Shown one piece after another: positions 33,536 through 41,886 of a stretch of DNA of 64,000 bases. Origin of the DNA: Hyphomonas johnsonii MHS-2 (GTDB lineage: Bacteria; Pseudomonadota; Alphaproteobacteria; Caulobacterales; Hyphomonadaceae). Location: assembly GCF_000685275.1 (NCBI RefSeq), contig NZ_ARYK01000001.1, positions 806,001 to 870,000 on the forward strand, given 5' to 3'. Both the position numbers and the translations under genes were made by a program. Within the stretch, counting starts at the first letter, position 1. The number at the start of each line of letters is the position of its first letter. The notes beneath the pieces were generated by a model. That model saw only the letters and a list, made by a program, of their open reading frames with translations, did no database searches and was not told the origin of the DNA.

Positions 33536-34678
33536 ATGACCAGGGTTGCATTTTTCGGTCATGATGCGTCTGACGCTGCGGTGCGCCGCAGGGTCCAGGC
33601 GATGCAGGATGATGGTCTGGACGTCACGGGCTTCATGATGCGCCGGCGCGAGGATTTCCAGCCGGCCTGGTTGAATATCGACCTGGGCCTGACCCGCGAC
33701 GGCGCGTTCCTGCAGCGTGTCCGGCGCATCTTCACCGGTGCGAGGATTGCCGCCGCCGCGCGCGACGATCTTGCGCGTGCCGACGTGATCTACGCCCGTA
33801 ACCTGGACATGCTGGCGTGCGCATTCCTTGCCAAGAAACACGCCGCACTCGATACACCAGTGATCTACGAGAGCCTTGATGTGCACCGTCTTCTCACGCG
33901 GAGGGATCCGATTGGCGCGTTCCTTCGCTGGATCGAAAAGAGCCTGTTGCGACGGACCGTGGGTCTGGTGGTGAGTTCTCCCGGGTTTCTCCGAAATCAT
34001 TTCGAGCCTCATTATCGAGGGCTCTACAAGCCGTTCATCGTCGAGAACCGGCTGGCAGCGGGCAGCGACTTTGGTCCGCGCCCCCAGCTGAGCGACGGAC
34101 CACCGCGCGTTGGCCCGTTGACCGTCGGCTGGGTGGGGAATCTGCGCTGCCAACGGTCGTTTGATTTGCTGTGTGCGCTGGCCGACGCCTTTCCCGACAC
34201 GGTCAAGGTGAGCCTGCACGGCCAACCGGCCAGAGGGGAGATCAGCGTTTTCGAGCCCGAGATCGACGCGCGTCCAAACATGTCCTACGCGGGGCGGTAC
34301 CGCGCACCGGAAGACCTGGCGGATATCTACGCGTCGCTGGACCTTGTCTGGGCCGGCGACTTCATGGAGGCGGGGTACAATTCCGTCTGGCTCCTGCCCA
34401 ACCGGATTTATGAAGGGGGCTACTACGCGACACCATCGATCGCGCCGGCCGATACAGAGACCGCGGCGTGGATTGAGGCGCGCTCGTGCGGGTTCACCTT
34501 GGCAGAGCCTCTTGAATCCACTTTGCCAGCGCTGGTCGGGCAACTCCTCGCGGACCAATCGACCATCGCGGCCTGCCGTAACCGGTTGCTAGAGCAACCG
34601 AATGAGGTGTTTATCCAACCCAACGGATACTTAGCGGAGGTTGTGACGCGGGCGCTTGAGGGGGCGTGCGTCAGATGA
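33536..34678 (+). CDS. GT4-type glycosyltransferase of the polysaccharide locus
   Basis: A 380-residue GT-B glycosyltransferase: VAFFGHDASDAAVRRRVQAM and ADVIYARNLDMLACAFLAKK in the acceptor half; VGWVGNLRCQRSFDLLCALA, VSLHGQPARGE and LLPNRIYEGGYYATPSIAPA in the donor half. It presumably adds one sugar to the lipid-linked repeat unit at the cytoplasmic face. The stop overlaps the next start as ATGA, so it is coupled to the polymerase gene. Confidence 0.88.
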   Translation: MTRVAFFGHDASDAAVRRRVQAMQDDGLDVTGFMMRRREDFQPAWLNIDLGLTRDGAFLQRVRRIFTGARIAAAARDDLARADVIYARNLDMLACAFLAKKHAALDTPVIYESLDVHRLLTRRDPIGAFLRWIEKSLLRRTVGLVVSSPGFLRNHFEPHYRGLYKPFIVENRLAAGSDFGPRPQLSDGPPRVGPLTVGWVGNLRCQRSFDLLCALADAFPDTVKVSLHGQPARGEISVFEPEIDARPNMSYAGRYRAPEDLADIYASLDLVWAGDFMEAGYNSVWLLPNRIYEGGYYATPSIAPADTETAAWIEARSCGFTLAEPLESTLPALVGQLLADQSTIAACRNRLLEQPNEVFIQPNGYLAEVVTRALEGACVR

Positions 34679-35967
34679 ACATGGTCAAGCCCATCCAGGT
34701 CAATGAGAAGAAGGTGCTCGGGTTTGCCAACCTTTACCGAACCGGGCGCAAGGCGCCGGTCTGGGAGCAGGCGCTGGTGACGATCTGGTTCTTTGTGACC
34801 TACCTGCCTTTGGATGGCGTTACGCCCATACGTTATCTGATGGTGGCCTATTTCATCGGAATTGCGGGGATGTATTACCGCGATGTCCTGCCGGTTGTCC
34901 TGAAGGCCTGGCCGCTGTTCCTGTTGCCGATCCTCGGTCTGCTTTCGTTCATGTGGTCAGACTATCCGTCGGAAGCGATCCGGTCGGGCGTCCTGATGCT
35001 GCTGACGCCCCTGACAATCGTTGTGATCGGGGCACGGCTCAACACACGTCAGGTCCTGCGTTGCCTGATGTTCGCCGGCATCATGACGGCCATCTACGCC
35101 GTGCCGTCCATCTCCACGTTTGCCATCGGGGGACCATATGGGAGCGGTGCCAAGAACCTGCTCGCCATCCAGATGTTGTTTGCCATGCTGCTCAGCCTTG
35201 CAACCGCACTCAATCAAAAGGAATTCCTGTGGATTCGGCTAGTGGCGGCGCCATTTGTTCCGATCTGCTTCGTGTTCCAGTACATGGCACATTCGGCGAC
35301 GTCACTCGTGTTTGCTGTTGTCGGCATCGTCGGGTTGCTGACGGTGCGGTACTTGTGGATGAGTATCGGACGCATCCGCCATCTGCGCACGTCGATCTTG
35401 ATGGCTTCGGTGACGCTTGCGCTTACCGCTGCAGTCGTTGTGCTCAATATGCCAGAGAACACGATCGAAGACGACTTCCTCAACATGCTTGGAAAGGATT
35501 CTACCTTCTCTGGCCGGTCGGCGATCTGGCGTGAAGCGGCGCTGGTGAGCCAGGAAAATCCGGTCTGGGGCGTCGGGCTGGAGAGTTTCTGGCAGTATGA
35601 TGTCGGTGCAGCGCAGACATTGAACGAAAATGACTTCAAGCCATTCGGCACGAAGCTGTCTTTTCACAGCTCGTTCTGGGAAGTCCGCGTGCACCTGGGA
35701 ATCGTCGGACTGTCACTATTCCTGCTGATCATTGGGTGGTGTTCATACCGAACGCTTTGGTCCTGGTTCAGGACACCCACAATGGACACATCCGCCCTGG
35801 TCATCACGGCCGTGATCATCCTTACATCCACGTTCACTGAATCGTATCTCTGGAGCACGTTCAATACGTTGGTAAACCTTCTCTATTTCGGCGCGGTTAC
35901 AACGCTCGGGGCAGGGAAGCGCGTGTTCCAGGGGCGTGTACCTGTCATCATACAAGAGGCGTCCTGA
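34675..35967 (+). CDS. Wzy/O-antigen ligase-like polysaccharide polymerase
   Basis: A 430-residue integral membrane protein with about ten to twelve hydrophobic segments (for example WEQALVTIWFFVTYLPL, WPLFLLPILGLLSFMW, LVFAVVGIVGLLTVRYLW, SILMASVTLALTAAVVVL, LGIVGLSLFLLIIGWC). A large periplasmic loop carries the Wzy_C/ligase motif FSGRSAIWREAALVSQENPVWGVGLESFW. In a Wzx/Wzy-type pathway it polymerises lipid-linked repeats in the periplasm. Start ATG 34675 overlaps the upstream stop (ATGA); GTG 34666 is in frame too. It is followed after one base by the deacetylase gene. Confidence 0.9.
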   Translation: MNMVKPIQVNEKKVLGFANLYRTGRKAPVWEQALVTIWFFVTYLPLDGVTPIRYLMVAYFIGIAGMYYRDVLPVVLKAWPLFLLPILGLLSFMWSDYPSEAIRSGVLMLLTPLTIVVIGARLNTRQVLRCLMFAGIMTAIYAVPSISTFAIGGPYGSGAKNLLAIQMLFAMLLSLATALNQKEFLWIRLVAAPFVPICFVFQYMAHSATSLVFAVVGIVGLLTVRYLWMSIGRIRHLRTSILMASVTLALTAAVVVLNMPENTIEDDFLNMLGKDSTFSGRSAIWREAALVSQENPVWGVGLESFWQYDVGAAQTLNENDFKPFGTKLSFHSSFWEVRVHLGIVGLSLFLLIIGWCSYRTLWSWFRTPTMDTSALVITAVIILTSTFTESYLWSTFNTLVNLLYFGAVTTLGAGKRVFQGRVPVIIQEAS

Positions 35968-35968
35968 T

Positions 35969-36736
35969 ATGATTCGGAGATTGACTGCGTACAGTATGAA
36001 GCCCCTCCGAGCGGGCGTGCTGACCTGCATGCTGTTGTCCGGCTGCATGGGCCCGGATGATGCAGCGGCAGAAGCGTGCCTGCCGGGCGCACTTGGCGTG
36101 GCGCGCACGTTGACGCTGACACCGGATTCGCCGCCCGTGTCCGCCCAACTCGTCCCCGGCGAAGTCGTCCTGACATTTGACGATGGCCCGGAGCCTGGCC
36201 GCACGCGGGCAGTGCTGGACGCGCTGAGCGCAGAATGCACACGCGCGACGTTCTTCATGCTTGGAGGGCAGGCTGAGGCGTCGCCGGGGCTTGTTCGTGA
36301 AGTCGCACGCCGTGGCCATGCGATAGGTGGGCACAGCTACGACCACACCAATTTCACCACGCTGCCGCTGGCGGGTGCGATGAAAAACATGAAGCGGGGA
36401 AACACCGCGATATCCGACGCACTCGGTGGCCAGGCTGTCAGCCTGTTTCGCTTTCCCTATGTCGCTCTTAACCAAACCTTGTGGGGGGCGATGCAAGAAT
36501 CGAAGACGATCGTCGTTGGGGTGGATGTGGATGGGGCAGATTGGACAGACATAAGCAATACGGAATCGGTCGACCTCATCATGTCGCGCCTCGGTCAGAA
36601 CGACCGCAAGGGGGTGATCCTGCTGCACGACCCGTTCCCGAAATCGGACGAGCGGCTGAAACTATTGATTTCACGCCTCAAATCAGAGCACTACCGTGTG
36701 GTCGCGCTCGCGCCAGACGCGAACGTTATCAACTGA
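35969..36736 (+). CDS. Polysaccharide deacetylase (NodB domain) lipoprotein
   Basis: A 255-residue protein with a lipobox LLSGC (Cys 26), so it is a periplasm-facing lipoprotein. The NodB carbohydrate esterase 4 domain has TFDDGP (base D71, metal D72), HSYDH (metal H122, H126), RFPY (161-164) and ILLHD (H220), all catalytic positions intact. It should deacetylate N-acetyl-hexosamine units of the exported polymer, as HfsH does for holdfast and PgaB for PNAG. Start 35969 follows AAGAGGCG. It sits between the polymerase and the SGNH/MBOAT acylation genes, so deacetylation and O-acylation may modify the same polymer. Confidence 0.93.
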   Translation: MIRRLTAYSMKPLRAGVLTCMLLSGCMGPDDAAAEACLPGALGVARTLTLTPDSPPVSAQLVPGEVVLTFDDGPEPGRTRAVLDALSAECTRATFFMLGGQAEASPGLVREVARRGHAIGGHSYDHTNFTTLPLAGAMKNMKRGNTAISDALGGQAVSLFRFPYVALNQTLWGAMQESKTIVVGVDVDGADWTDISNTESVDLIMSRLGQNDRKGVILLHDPFPKSDERLKLLISRLKSEHYRVVALAPDANVIN

Positions 36737-36822
36737 AATTCTCCCAGAGACGTTGGCACGGGTCTTGCGATTCGCTGGATAAGCAATTGTCTGCAAACTT
36801 ACGTCCTGCGGAGCCGTACTGA

Positions 36823-37911
36823 ATGTCATCTCGCACGCGCTTCCGAAACATCAGGGATGCGATGGTCCCCTGCCTGCTGTTCGCAGGCGTGTTCGTCGTG
36901 TGTGCGGCATCGATCTCCACGATATTGAGACACCGGGCCGGCGTGCCCGAGATGAGCGTTCTGAGCCCGAAACTGGCCGCTTATCAGTCACAGCCGGATG
37001 CCTATGACACTCTCTTCGTGGGGACGTCCCGCACGTTCTATCACATCGTTCCGGAAGTGATCGAATCGAGCGCTGCCGAGTATGGCTGTCCCGATTTGCG
37101 TGTCTTCAATTTTGGAGTCTTTGGCCTGACAGGGGCTGAGCAAGACTGGCTGGTCGACCAAATTCTCGACGCGGGGCAGGGGCACCTTCGCGCCATCGTC
37201 CTGGAAGATCCGCTGCCGGAAGCGCGCGCCACCAGAGAAGCCACAAGCACCCGTGCACGGTTTTTCAACAGTACCGGAAACGCCGGCCGGCGCATCGCCA
37301 GCATCATGTCCTACCCAGAGTCGATCGCAAAGAAGGTGTACCGGATCGGCGTACTCGGCTACGGCATGGCTTACGACCTTTCGGGGGTTGGCCGCGCAGC
37401 GACGGTGGCATTCCCCGCAGCCGTTCCGGATGTACCCGAAACCCTGAATCTGTCCCAAGACGGGTTCGAAGCCCTGGGGTCGGTCCCGACAGATGATATT
37501 CTCGCGCGCCACAAGGATTTTGAAGACAATCCTGCCAAGTTTGCTGATGCACTCGCGCGATATGGAGCGCCCTCGAATGAGAAGGTGGAACCGCGCGCGG
37601 TGTATATCGCGAGTCGCATCAAGGCGCTCGAAGCGCGGGGAATCAACGCCGCACTGTATATTTCACCCGACCCACTGGAACTCGATCGTACGCCGCGCGT
37701 GGGGGAGGCGGTCCGTGCACTGATGCCGGAAACAACGGTCATCGATCTCAACCGGCCGGATGAGTATCCGGACCTGTTCGAGCGCGGTATCTGGTTTGAT
37801 TTTAGTCATGTTGGTGAAGAAGGTGCGCGCCGCCTGAGCCGTCACGCCGGGCAGGAATTATGCGAAGGACTGAAGCAAGGTCGCAGGGGCGTAACCGATG
37901 CTGTTCGTTGA
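36823..37911 (+). CDS. SGNH-hydrolase-like periplasmic protein, partner of MBOAT O-acyltransferase
   Basis: A 362-residue protein with an N-terminal anchor (AMVPCLLFAGVFVVCAASIS, about 13-32). TLFVGTSRTFYH (Ser 69) sits where the GDS Ser of SGNH/DltD/AlgX-like proteins lies, and WFDFSHVGEEGARRLS supplies the D-x-x-H pair (D326, H329). Gly and Asn oxyanion residues are probable in FNFGVFGLTG (about 94-103). Such proteins receive or transfer the acyl group moved across the membrane by an MBOAT partner, and the MBOAT gene follows with a 14-base overlap. It is a divergent member that name-based annotation would likely call hypothetical. Confidence 0.75.
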   Translation: MSSRTRFRNIRDAMVPCLLFAGVFVVCAASISTILRHRAGVPEMSVLSPKLAAYQSQPDAYDTLFVGTSRTFYHIVPEVIESSAAEYGCPDLRVFNFGVFGLTGAEQDWLVDQILDAGQGHLRAIVLEDPLPEARATREATSTRARFFNSTGNAGRRIASIMSYPESIAKKVYRIGVLGYGMAYDLSGVGRAATVAFPAAVPDVPETLNLSQDGFEALGSVPTDDILARHKDFEDNPAKFADALARYGAPSNEKVEPRAVYIASRIKALEARGINAALYISPDPLELDRTPRVGEAVRALMPETTVIDLNRPDEYPDLFERGIWFDFSHVGEEGARRLSRHAGQELCEGLKQGRRGVTDAVR

Positions 37912-39310
37912 ACTGAGATTTTTCGTCTTTTTTGCGGTCGTTTTCGCGCTGACTTGGATATTGCGGAACAATGGCCAGCGGAAGCTGGTACTGACCGCTG
38001 CGTCCTATGTATTCTATGGCCTGTGGGACTGGCGGTTTCTAGGGCTGATCCTGTTTATCACAGTGGTGAGTTACCTTGTTGGCGGCACACGCGCTTGGTG
38101 GGCAGACAATGAGGCGAAACGCCGCCTGGCCCTGACAGCAGGTATCGCCAGCTCGTTGTGTGTCCTTGGCCTGTTCAAGTATTTCAATTTCTTTGCGGAT
38201 ACGTTCGCGGAGTTTGCGAGCATCGTTGGCCTGCCTTCAGGGCACGTTACCCTAAACTTGATCCTCCCGGTCGGGATCAGTTTCTATACCTTCCAAGCCA
38301 TATCCTACATGGTTGATGTACATCGCGGCGATATCGGCACGCGACGCTCGGTCCTGGATGTGGCGTTCTATATTGCCTTTTTCCCGCAACTGGTTGCGGG
38401 CCCGATCGTGCGGGCCTCTGACTTTATTCCCCAGATGGCCACGGTTCGGAGATGGGCGGATGTGCCGGTGCGGGCCTGCCTGACATTGTTCCTGATCGGT
38501 TTCATCAAGAAGGCGTGCCTTTCGGACAATATCGCACCTTATGTCGACCTGATTTTCAATGATCCTTCAGCCTTTGCCGCGGACCAAGTGATCGCCGGCG
38601 TCCTGCTATATGGTGTGCAGATATATTGCGATTTCTCGGGGTATTCGGACATGGCGATCGCTTGCGCCGGTTTGCTCGGATACAAGTTCCCGCCGAACTT
38701 TGACTCGCCTTACCTGTCGACAAACATCCAGATATTCTGGCGACGCTGGCATATTTCGCTATCCAGCTGGTTGCGGGATTATCTCTACATTCCGCTCGGG
38801 GGGAATCGTAAGGGGGAGATGCGGCGCGATGTGAACCTGATGACCACAATGGTTCTCGGCGGGTTGTGGCATGGGGCGTCGTTCAACTTTGTCATTTGGG
38901 GGTTCCTACATGGATTGGCCCTCATGCTGGAGCGCAGTTGGGGAAAGCATGTTGCGAGCCGGATCCCGAGCCTTGGGTGGGTGGGAATTGTTCTGGCGAC
39001 GGCGGTTACCTATTTTTGGGTCAATCTGGCGTGGATTTTTTTCCGGGCAACGAACCTCAACGAGGCAATCGGCATTGCAAGGACATACCTGACATTTTCG
39101 TCGCCCGGTGATGGACGCCTGCCTATCTCAGCGTGGCTTCTGCTCATGGTTCTCGGGGCGGCGCATGCACTTGCCCATCATTTCAAGGCCGACACTTACC
39201 TTACCCGGATGAATCCGAACTCATACGCCATCGCTTTTGGCGCATTGTTCGCGGTCGCACTTGCGTTTGTTCCCCTGGGCTACAGGCCCTTCATCTATTT
39301 CCAATTTTGA
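37898..39310 (+). CDS. MBOAT family O-acyltransferase (AlgI/DltB-like)
   Basis: A 470-residue polytopic membrane protein. YVFYGLWDWRFLGLILF, LPVGISFYTFQAISYMVDVHRG, FFPQLVAGPIVRASDFIPQM, GVQIYCDFSGYSDMAIACAGLLGY, NIQIFWRRWHISLSSWLRDYLYIPLGGN and the catalytic GLWHGASFNFVIWG (His about 325) are the AlgI/PatA-type MBOAT signatures. It moves acyl groups, usually acetyl, across the inner membrane for O-acylation of an exported polysaccharide; the preceding SGNH-like protein is the likely final transferase. The 14-base overlap marks coupling. It is the last gene of the continuous plus-strand run from 29753. Confidence 0.95.
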   Translation: MLFVELRFFVFFAVVFALTWILRNNGQRKLVLTAASYVFYGLWDWRFLGLILFITVVSYLVGGTRAWWADNEAKRRLALTAGIASSLCVLGLFKYFNFFADTFAEFASIVGLPSGHVTLNLILPVGISFYTFQAISYMVDVHRGDIGTRRSVLDVAFYIAFFPQLVAGPIVRASDFIPQMATVRRWADVPVRACLTLFLIGFIKKACLSDNIAPYVDLIFNDPSAFAADQVIAGVLLYGVQIYCDFSGYSDMAIACAGLLGYKFPPNFDSPYLSTNIQIFWRRWHISLSSWLRDYLYIPLGGNRKGEMRRDVNLMTTMVLGGLWHGASFNFVIWGFLHGLALMLERSWGKHVASRIPSLGWVGIVLATAVTYFWVNLAWIFFRATNLNEAIGIARTYLTFSSPGDGRLPISAWLLLMVLGAAHALAHHFKADTYLTRMNPNSYAIAFGALFAVALAFVPLGYRPFIYFQF

Positions 39311-39499
39311 AATGAAGCACAGCGCCCGCCGTCTAGCCGTGGGCGAAGTCTTCAGGATGTCGCTGTAATTCCCGCGAATGCCTCCTGCGAATGGAAGACA
39401 GCCAGGCCGGGAACAATCGCCCATCAATCGCGTTTTGGACGCATTCCTGCCTAATTTCCTCGGCAGTCTTGATGAACGCAGGATGAATATGAACGCAGC

Positions 39500-39514
39500 T
39501 TAATCTGCTGTTAA
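39500..39514. promoter_or_regulatory. CtrA-type box TTAA-N7-TTAA
   Basis: TTAATCTGCTGTTAA is a perfect full site for CtrA, the cell-cycle regulator of alphaproteobacteria. It lies 24 bases before the start of the small membrane protein at 39538. Recognised by pattern only. Confidence 0.6.
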
Positions 39515-39537
39515 AAGTTGGCCGGTCAATTGAACGC

Positions 39538-39741
39538 ATGATGAGTCCAAATTCAGCCCTTTCTTCGCGCCGTGCAGCGAACGAATACTCCCTCCGCGGG
39601 CAGGTGAATGCGGATTCGCGTCAATTCGACGAAGTCGTACACGGGAAATGGCCGGCATGGGTCCGGTTGCTGGTGATCATCGGCCTCAGCGCGTTACTGT
39701 GGACGGGAATCATTTCCGGCATTGTCGCCCTCGTCGGCTGA
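39538..39741 (+). CDS. Small single-pass membrane protein
   Basis: A 67-residue protein with a polar N-terminal half (SSRRAANEYSLRGQVNADSRQFDEVVHGKWP) and one membrane segment (about 42-66, VRLLVIIGLSALLWTGIISGIVALVG) reaching the C-terminus. Either of two adjacent ATGs may start it; no Shine-Dalgarno is seen, as for a leaderless message. A perfect CtrA-type box lies just upstream. No family recognised. Between the MBOAT gene and the GT2 gene of the polysaccharide locus, it may be a cell-cycle-controlled accessory factor, which is inference. Confidence 0.55.
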   Translation: MMSPNSALSSRRAANEYSLRGQVNADSRQFDEVVHGKWPAWVRLLVIIGLSALLWTGIISGIVALVG

Positions 39742-39800
39742 GCCCAAACGATTCGAACAGGACCACAATACCCGGTTTTAAGCCTTGTTTTTGGTGGCGT

Positions 39801-39815
39801 TTAACGGGGGATTAG
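39801..39815. promoter_or_regulatory. Near-consensus CtrA-type box TTAA-N7-TTAG
   Basis: TTAACGGGGGATTAG matches seven of eight CtrA positions and lies 55 bases before the GT2 start at 39870, a normal promoter distance. Confidence 0.4.
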
Positions 39816-39869
39816 GCTTGGAGTTGTAAGGTCGCGCAGATCCAACTCTCGCCCCTGAAAAGTGCCCTA

Positions 39870-40967
39870 ATGTCGTCCAGCCACAGCGCCCAAACCAACA
39901 CCCGACCGACTGGCCCGGTGCGCCTTTCGGTCGTCATCACCAATTACAATTACGAGCAATTTGTCGGCGCCGCGATCGACAGCGTGCTCAGTCAGGATGT
40001 TCCGATCGAGTTGATCGTTGTGGACGACTGTTCGACCGATGGGTCTCGTGAAATGATTGCCGCGTACGGCGACCAGCTGGTCCCGATTTTCCTGAATCCC
40101 AATGAAGGGCACGCCGGTGGATGCAATGCCGGTTTCACCCGCACGACCGGCGACCTGGTCATGTTTCTTGATTCAGATGATTTCCTGTTGCCCGGAGCCG
40201 CCCTCAAGATTCTCGAGAACTACGATCCGGACGCGGTGCTTTACATGTACCGCATGCGCTATGCGGATGACACTGGCACCCTGTCAGGGCTCTTCCCGTC
40301 AGAACGCACGGAAATGGCAAATGGTGACATTTCGCAGCTGGTTCGCGAGGTTGGTCGATACAATGGCACCGTCACAAGCGGGCTTGTGTATGCGCGGGGT
40401 GTTCTCGACAAGCTTCTTCCGATTGATCCGGTCGCCTTCCGGACGGGCGCCGAAGGCTATATGGTTGCGGCCGCACCGCTCTATGGAAAGGTTCGCTCCA
40501 GCAACGACGTAATTTCCGGTTACAGGCAGCATGCGAACCAGCATTCGAAGTTCGCCAGGGCCTATGCCAAGCGGGCACGATGGTGCCTGGCTCACGATGC
40601 GGCGCGCTATGACGCGATCCGGTCTCACGCCGCCAAACTCGGCCTTCCGGTTGCGTCCGACCTCGGTGAAAGGGATCCGGAAAACATCCACGAGCGCCTC
40701 GTGTCGCTTCTGTTTGAACCGGAATTGCACCCGGTCGAAGGGGACAGTGTCGCCCGGCTGATAGATCGAGCGGCCGACCTGAACGCCAAGGGCGCGAGCG
40801 GGCTGAAGAAGCTGTTCGGACGGCTGTACTGGGGCACGTTCCGCGCGATACCCATGGGATTCAAGCGGCAACTGATGACGTGGCGGGTTGACGAAAAAAG
40901 CCGCCCGGCCTGGCTGAAAGTCATCGGGAAGTTCATTTTTCGGCGGCTGAAGATCGGCTCGCTCTGA
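39870..40967 (+). CDS. GT2-type glycosyltransferase of the polysaccharide locus
   Basis: A 365-residue GT-A glycosyltransferase: LSVVITNYNYEQFVGAAIDSVLSQ, VVDDCSTDGS and the donor/metal motif FLDSDDF (DxD-type) are all within the first 120 residues. The C-terminal part is variable and basic (FKRQLMTWRVDEKSRPAWLKVIGKFIFRRLKIGSL). No membrane segment, so it is probably a peripheral enzyme adding sugars to the lipid-linked unit. It has its own upstream region with a CtrA-like box. It is convergent with the GH16 gene; the stops are five bases apart. Confidence 0.9.
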   Translation: MSSSHSAQTNTRPTGPVRLSVVITNYNYEQFVGAAIDSVLSQDVPIELIVVDDCSTDGSREMIAAYGDQLVPIFLNPNEGHAGGCNAGFTRTTGDLVMFLDSDDFLLPGAALKILENYDPDAVLYMYRMRYADDTGTLSGLFPSERTEMANGDISQLVREVGRYNGTVTSGLVYARGVLDKLLPIDPVAFRTGAEGYMVAAAPLYGKVRSSNDVISGYRQHANQHSKFARAYAKRARWCLAHDAARYDAIRSHAAKLGLPVASDLGERDPENIHERLVSLLFEPELHPVEGDSVARLIDRAADLNAKGASGLKKLFGRLYWGTFRAIPMGFKRQLMTWRVDEKSRPAWLKVIGKFIFRRLKIGSL

Positions 40968-40972
40968 CTGTC

Positions 40973-41833
40973 CTATTCGACGGTCGGCGAGGTGGGGCTG
41001 ACAATTCCGCCCGGTGCGCTTTCCGTGTGGTCGGAACATTGCGGGCTTGTATCGCCCAAGGCCTGAAAGCTGACACAGTAATAATATGCTTTCGTACCGT
41101 CCTGGAATGTCGGTTCACCGTGCCATGAATACTGTGCCTTGGACCCTGTCCAGATATCCATGATGACCCGCCCCGGCGTGCTCGGGATAGCCTGTTCGGC
41201 GGAGGTCACGGTGTGGACAAGTTCGTTGTCGATATACCATCTGACGGAGTCCGGGCGCCAATCGAATGCGTAGAGGTGCACACTTTCTGCCGCGTCGAAT
41301 GGGAGATCGATATAGATCGAACCATTCGATATGCCGTTGGTAAAGACATTGGCATGCATCCGGCGCGTATCGTTGCCCAGGAATTCAATGTCGATTTCGT
41401 CGTGGGGATCCCCGAACGTTTCATCCGTATGAGTGAAGAATGCAGATACGACACCCGAACCTGGCGCCGCCTGCATCACGACCTCGTATCGGCCGTAACC
41501 GTAAAACCCGCGCTTCTGGACCTCCGCTCCGGAATTCGGCTGATTGTCCACCGGGATGCGGGTCAATTCGAGTGCCAGTGTTTCACCATCATAGTGAACA
41601 TTTTCCGGAACCCATCCGACGCGGAAGAAAGTCGATCGAATGGTGAAGTCGGAAACGTACCAGTCCTCGTTGTCGAAACCGGCCTGCAGCGGGAGGAAGA
41701 AGGACAGGCCATCGCCCCGGCCGGGGATGACTGATGTCGACTGCAACCTCGATCTTACGTACAGGGCAATCAATGCGGCTGCGACGAGCGCAAGCATCAA
41801 GATTGTTAAAAAACCTGCGCGCCTTTTGGTCAC
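40973..41833 (-). CDS. Glycoside hydrolase family 16, lichenase/ExoK-like
   Basis: A 286-residue GH16 enzyme with an N-terminal anchor or signal (FLTILMLALVAAALIALYV, about 8-26). The catalytic motif HDEIDIEFLG (nucleophile E146, D148, acid/base E150) is of the type without the beta-bulge residue, as in lichenases and ExoK. GFYGYGRYEVVMQAA and WYIDNELVHTV form the jelly-roll strands. ExoK trims succinoglycan in rhizobia; by analogy this enzyme may cut the locus polymer or a cell-surface beta-glucan. The start is GTG with AGGA about ten bases upstream. It follows the ExoY-like gene after 53 bases on the same strand. Confidence 0.92.
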   Translation of the reverse strand: MTKRRAGFLTILMLALVAAALIALYVRSRLQSTSVIPGRGDGLSFFLPLQAGFDNEDWYVSDFTIRSTFFRVGWVPENVHYDGETLALELTRIPVDNQPNSGAEVQKRGFYGYGRYEVVMQAAPGSGVVSAFFTHTDETFGDPHDEIDIEFLGNDTRRMHANVFTNGISNGSIYIDLPFDAAESVHLYAFDWRPDSVRWYIDNELVHTVTSAEQAIPSTPGRVIMDIWTGSKAQYSWHGEPTFQDGTKAYYYCVSFQALGDTSPQCSDHTESAPGGIVSPTSPTVE

Positions 41834-41886
41834 CCGTTATCTGTCCTGCAGTGGTTCGATCTGCAGTGTCAGTCCGGGGCAGGCGT

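Noticed and set aside
39333-39539. 68-codon minus-strand frame upstream of the small membrane protein
   Set aside because: Overlaps the CtrA box, has no hydrophobic or domain pattern and no ribosome site.
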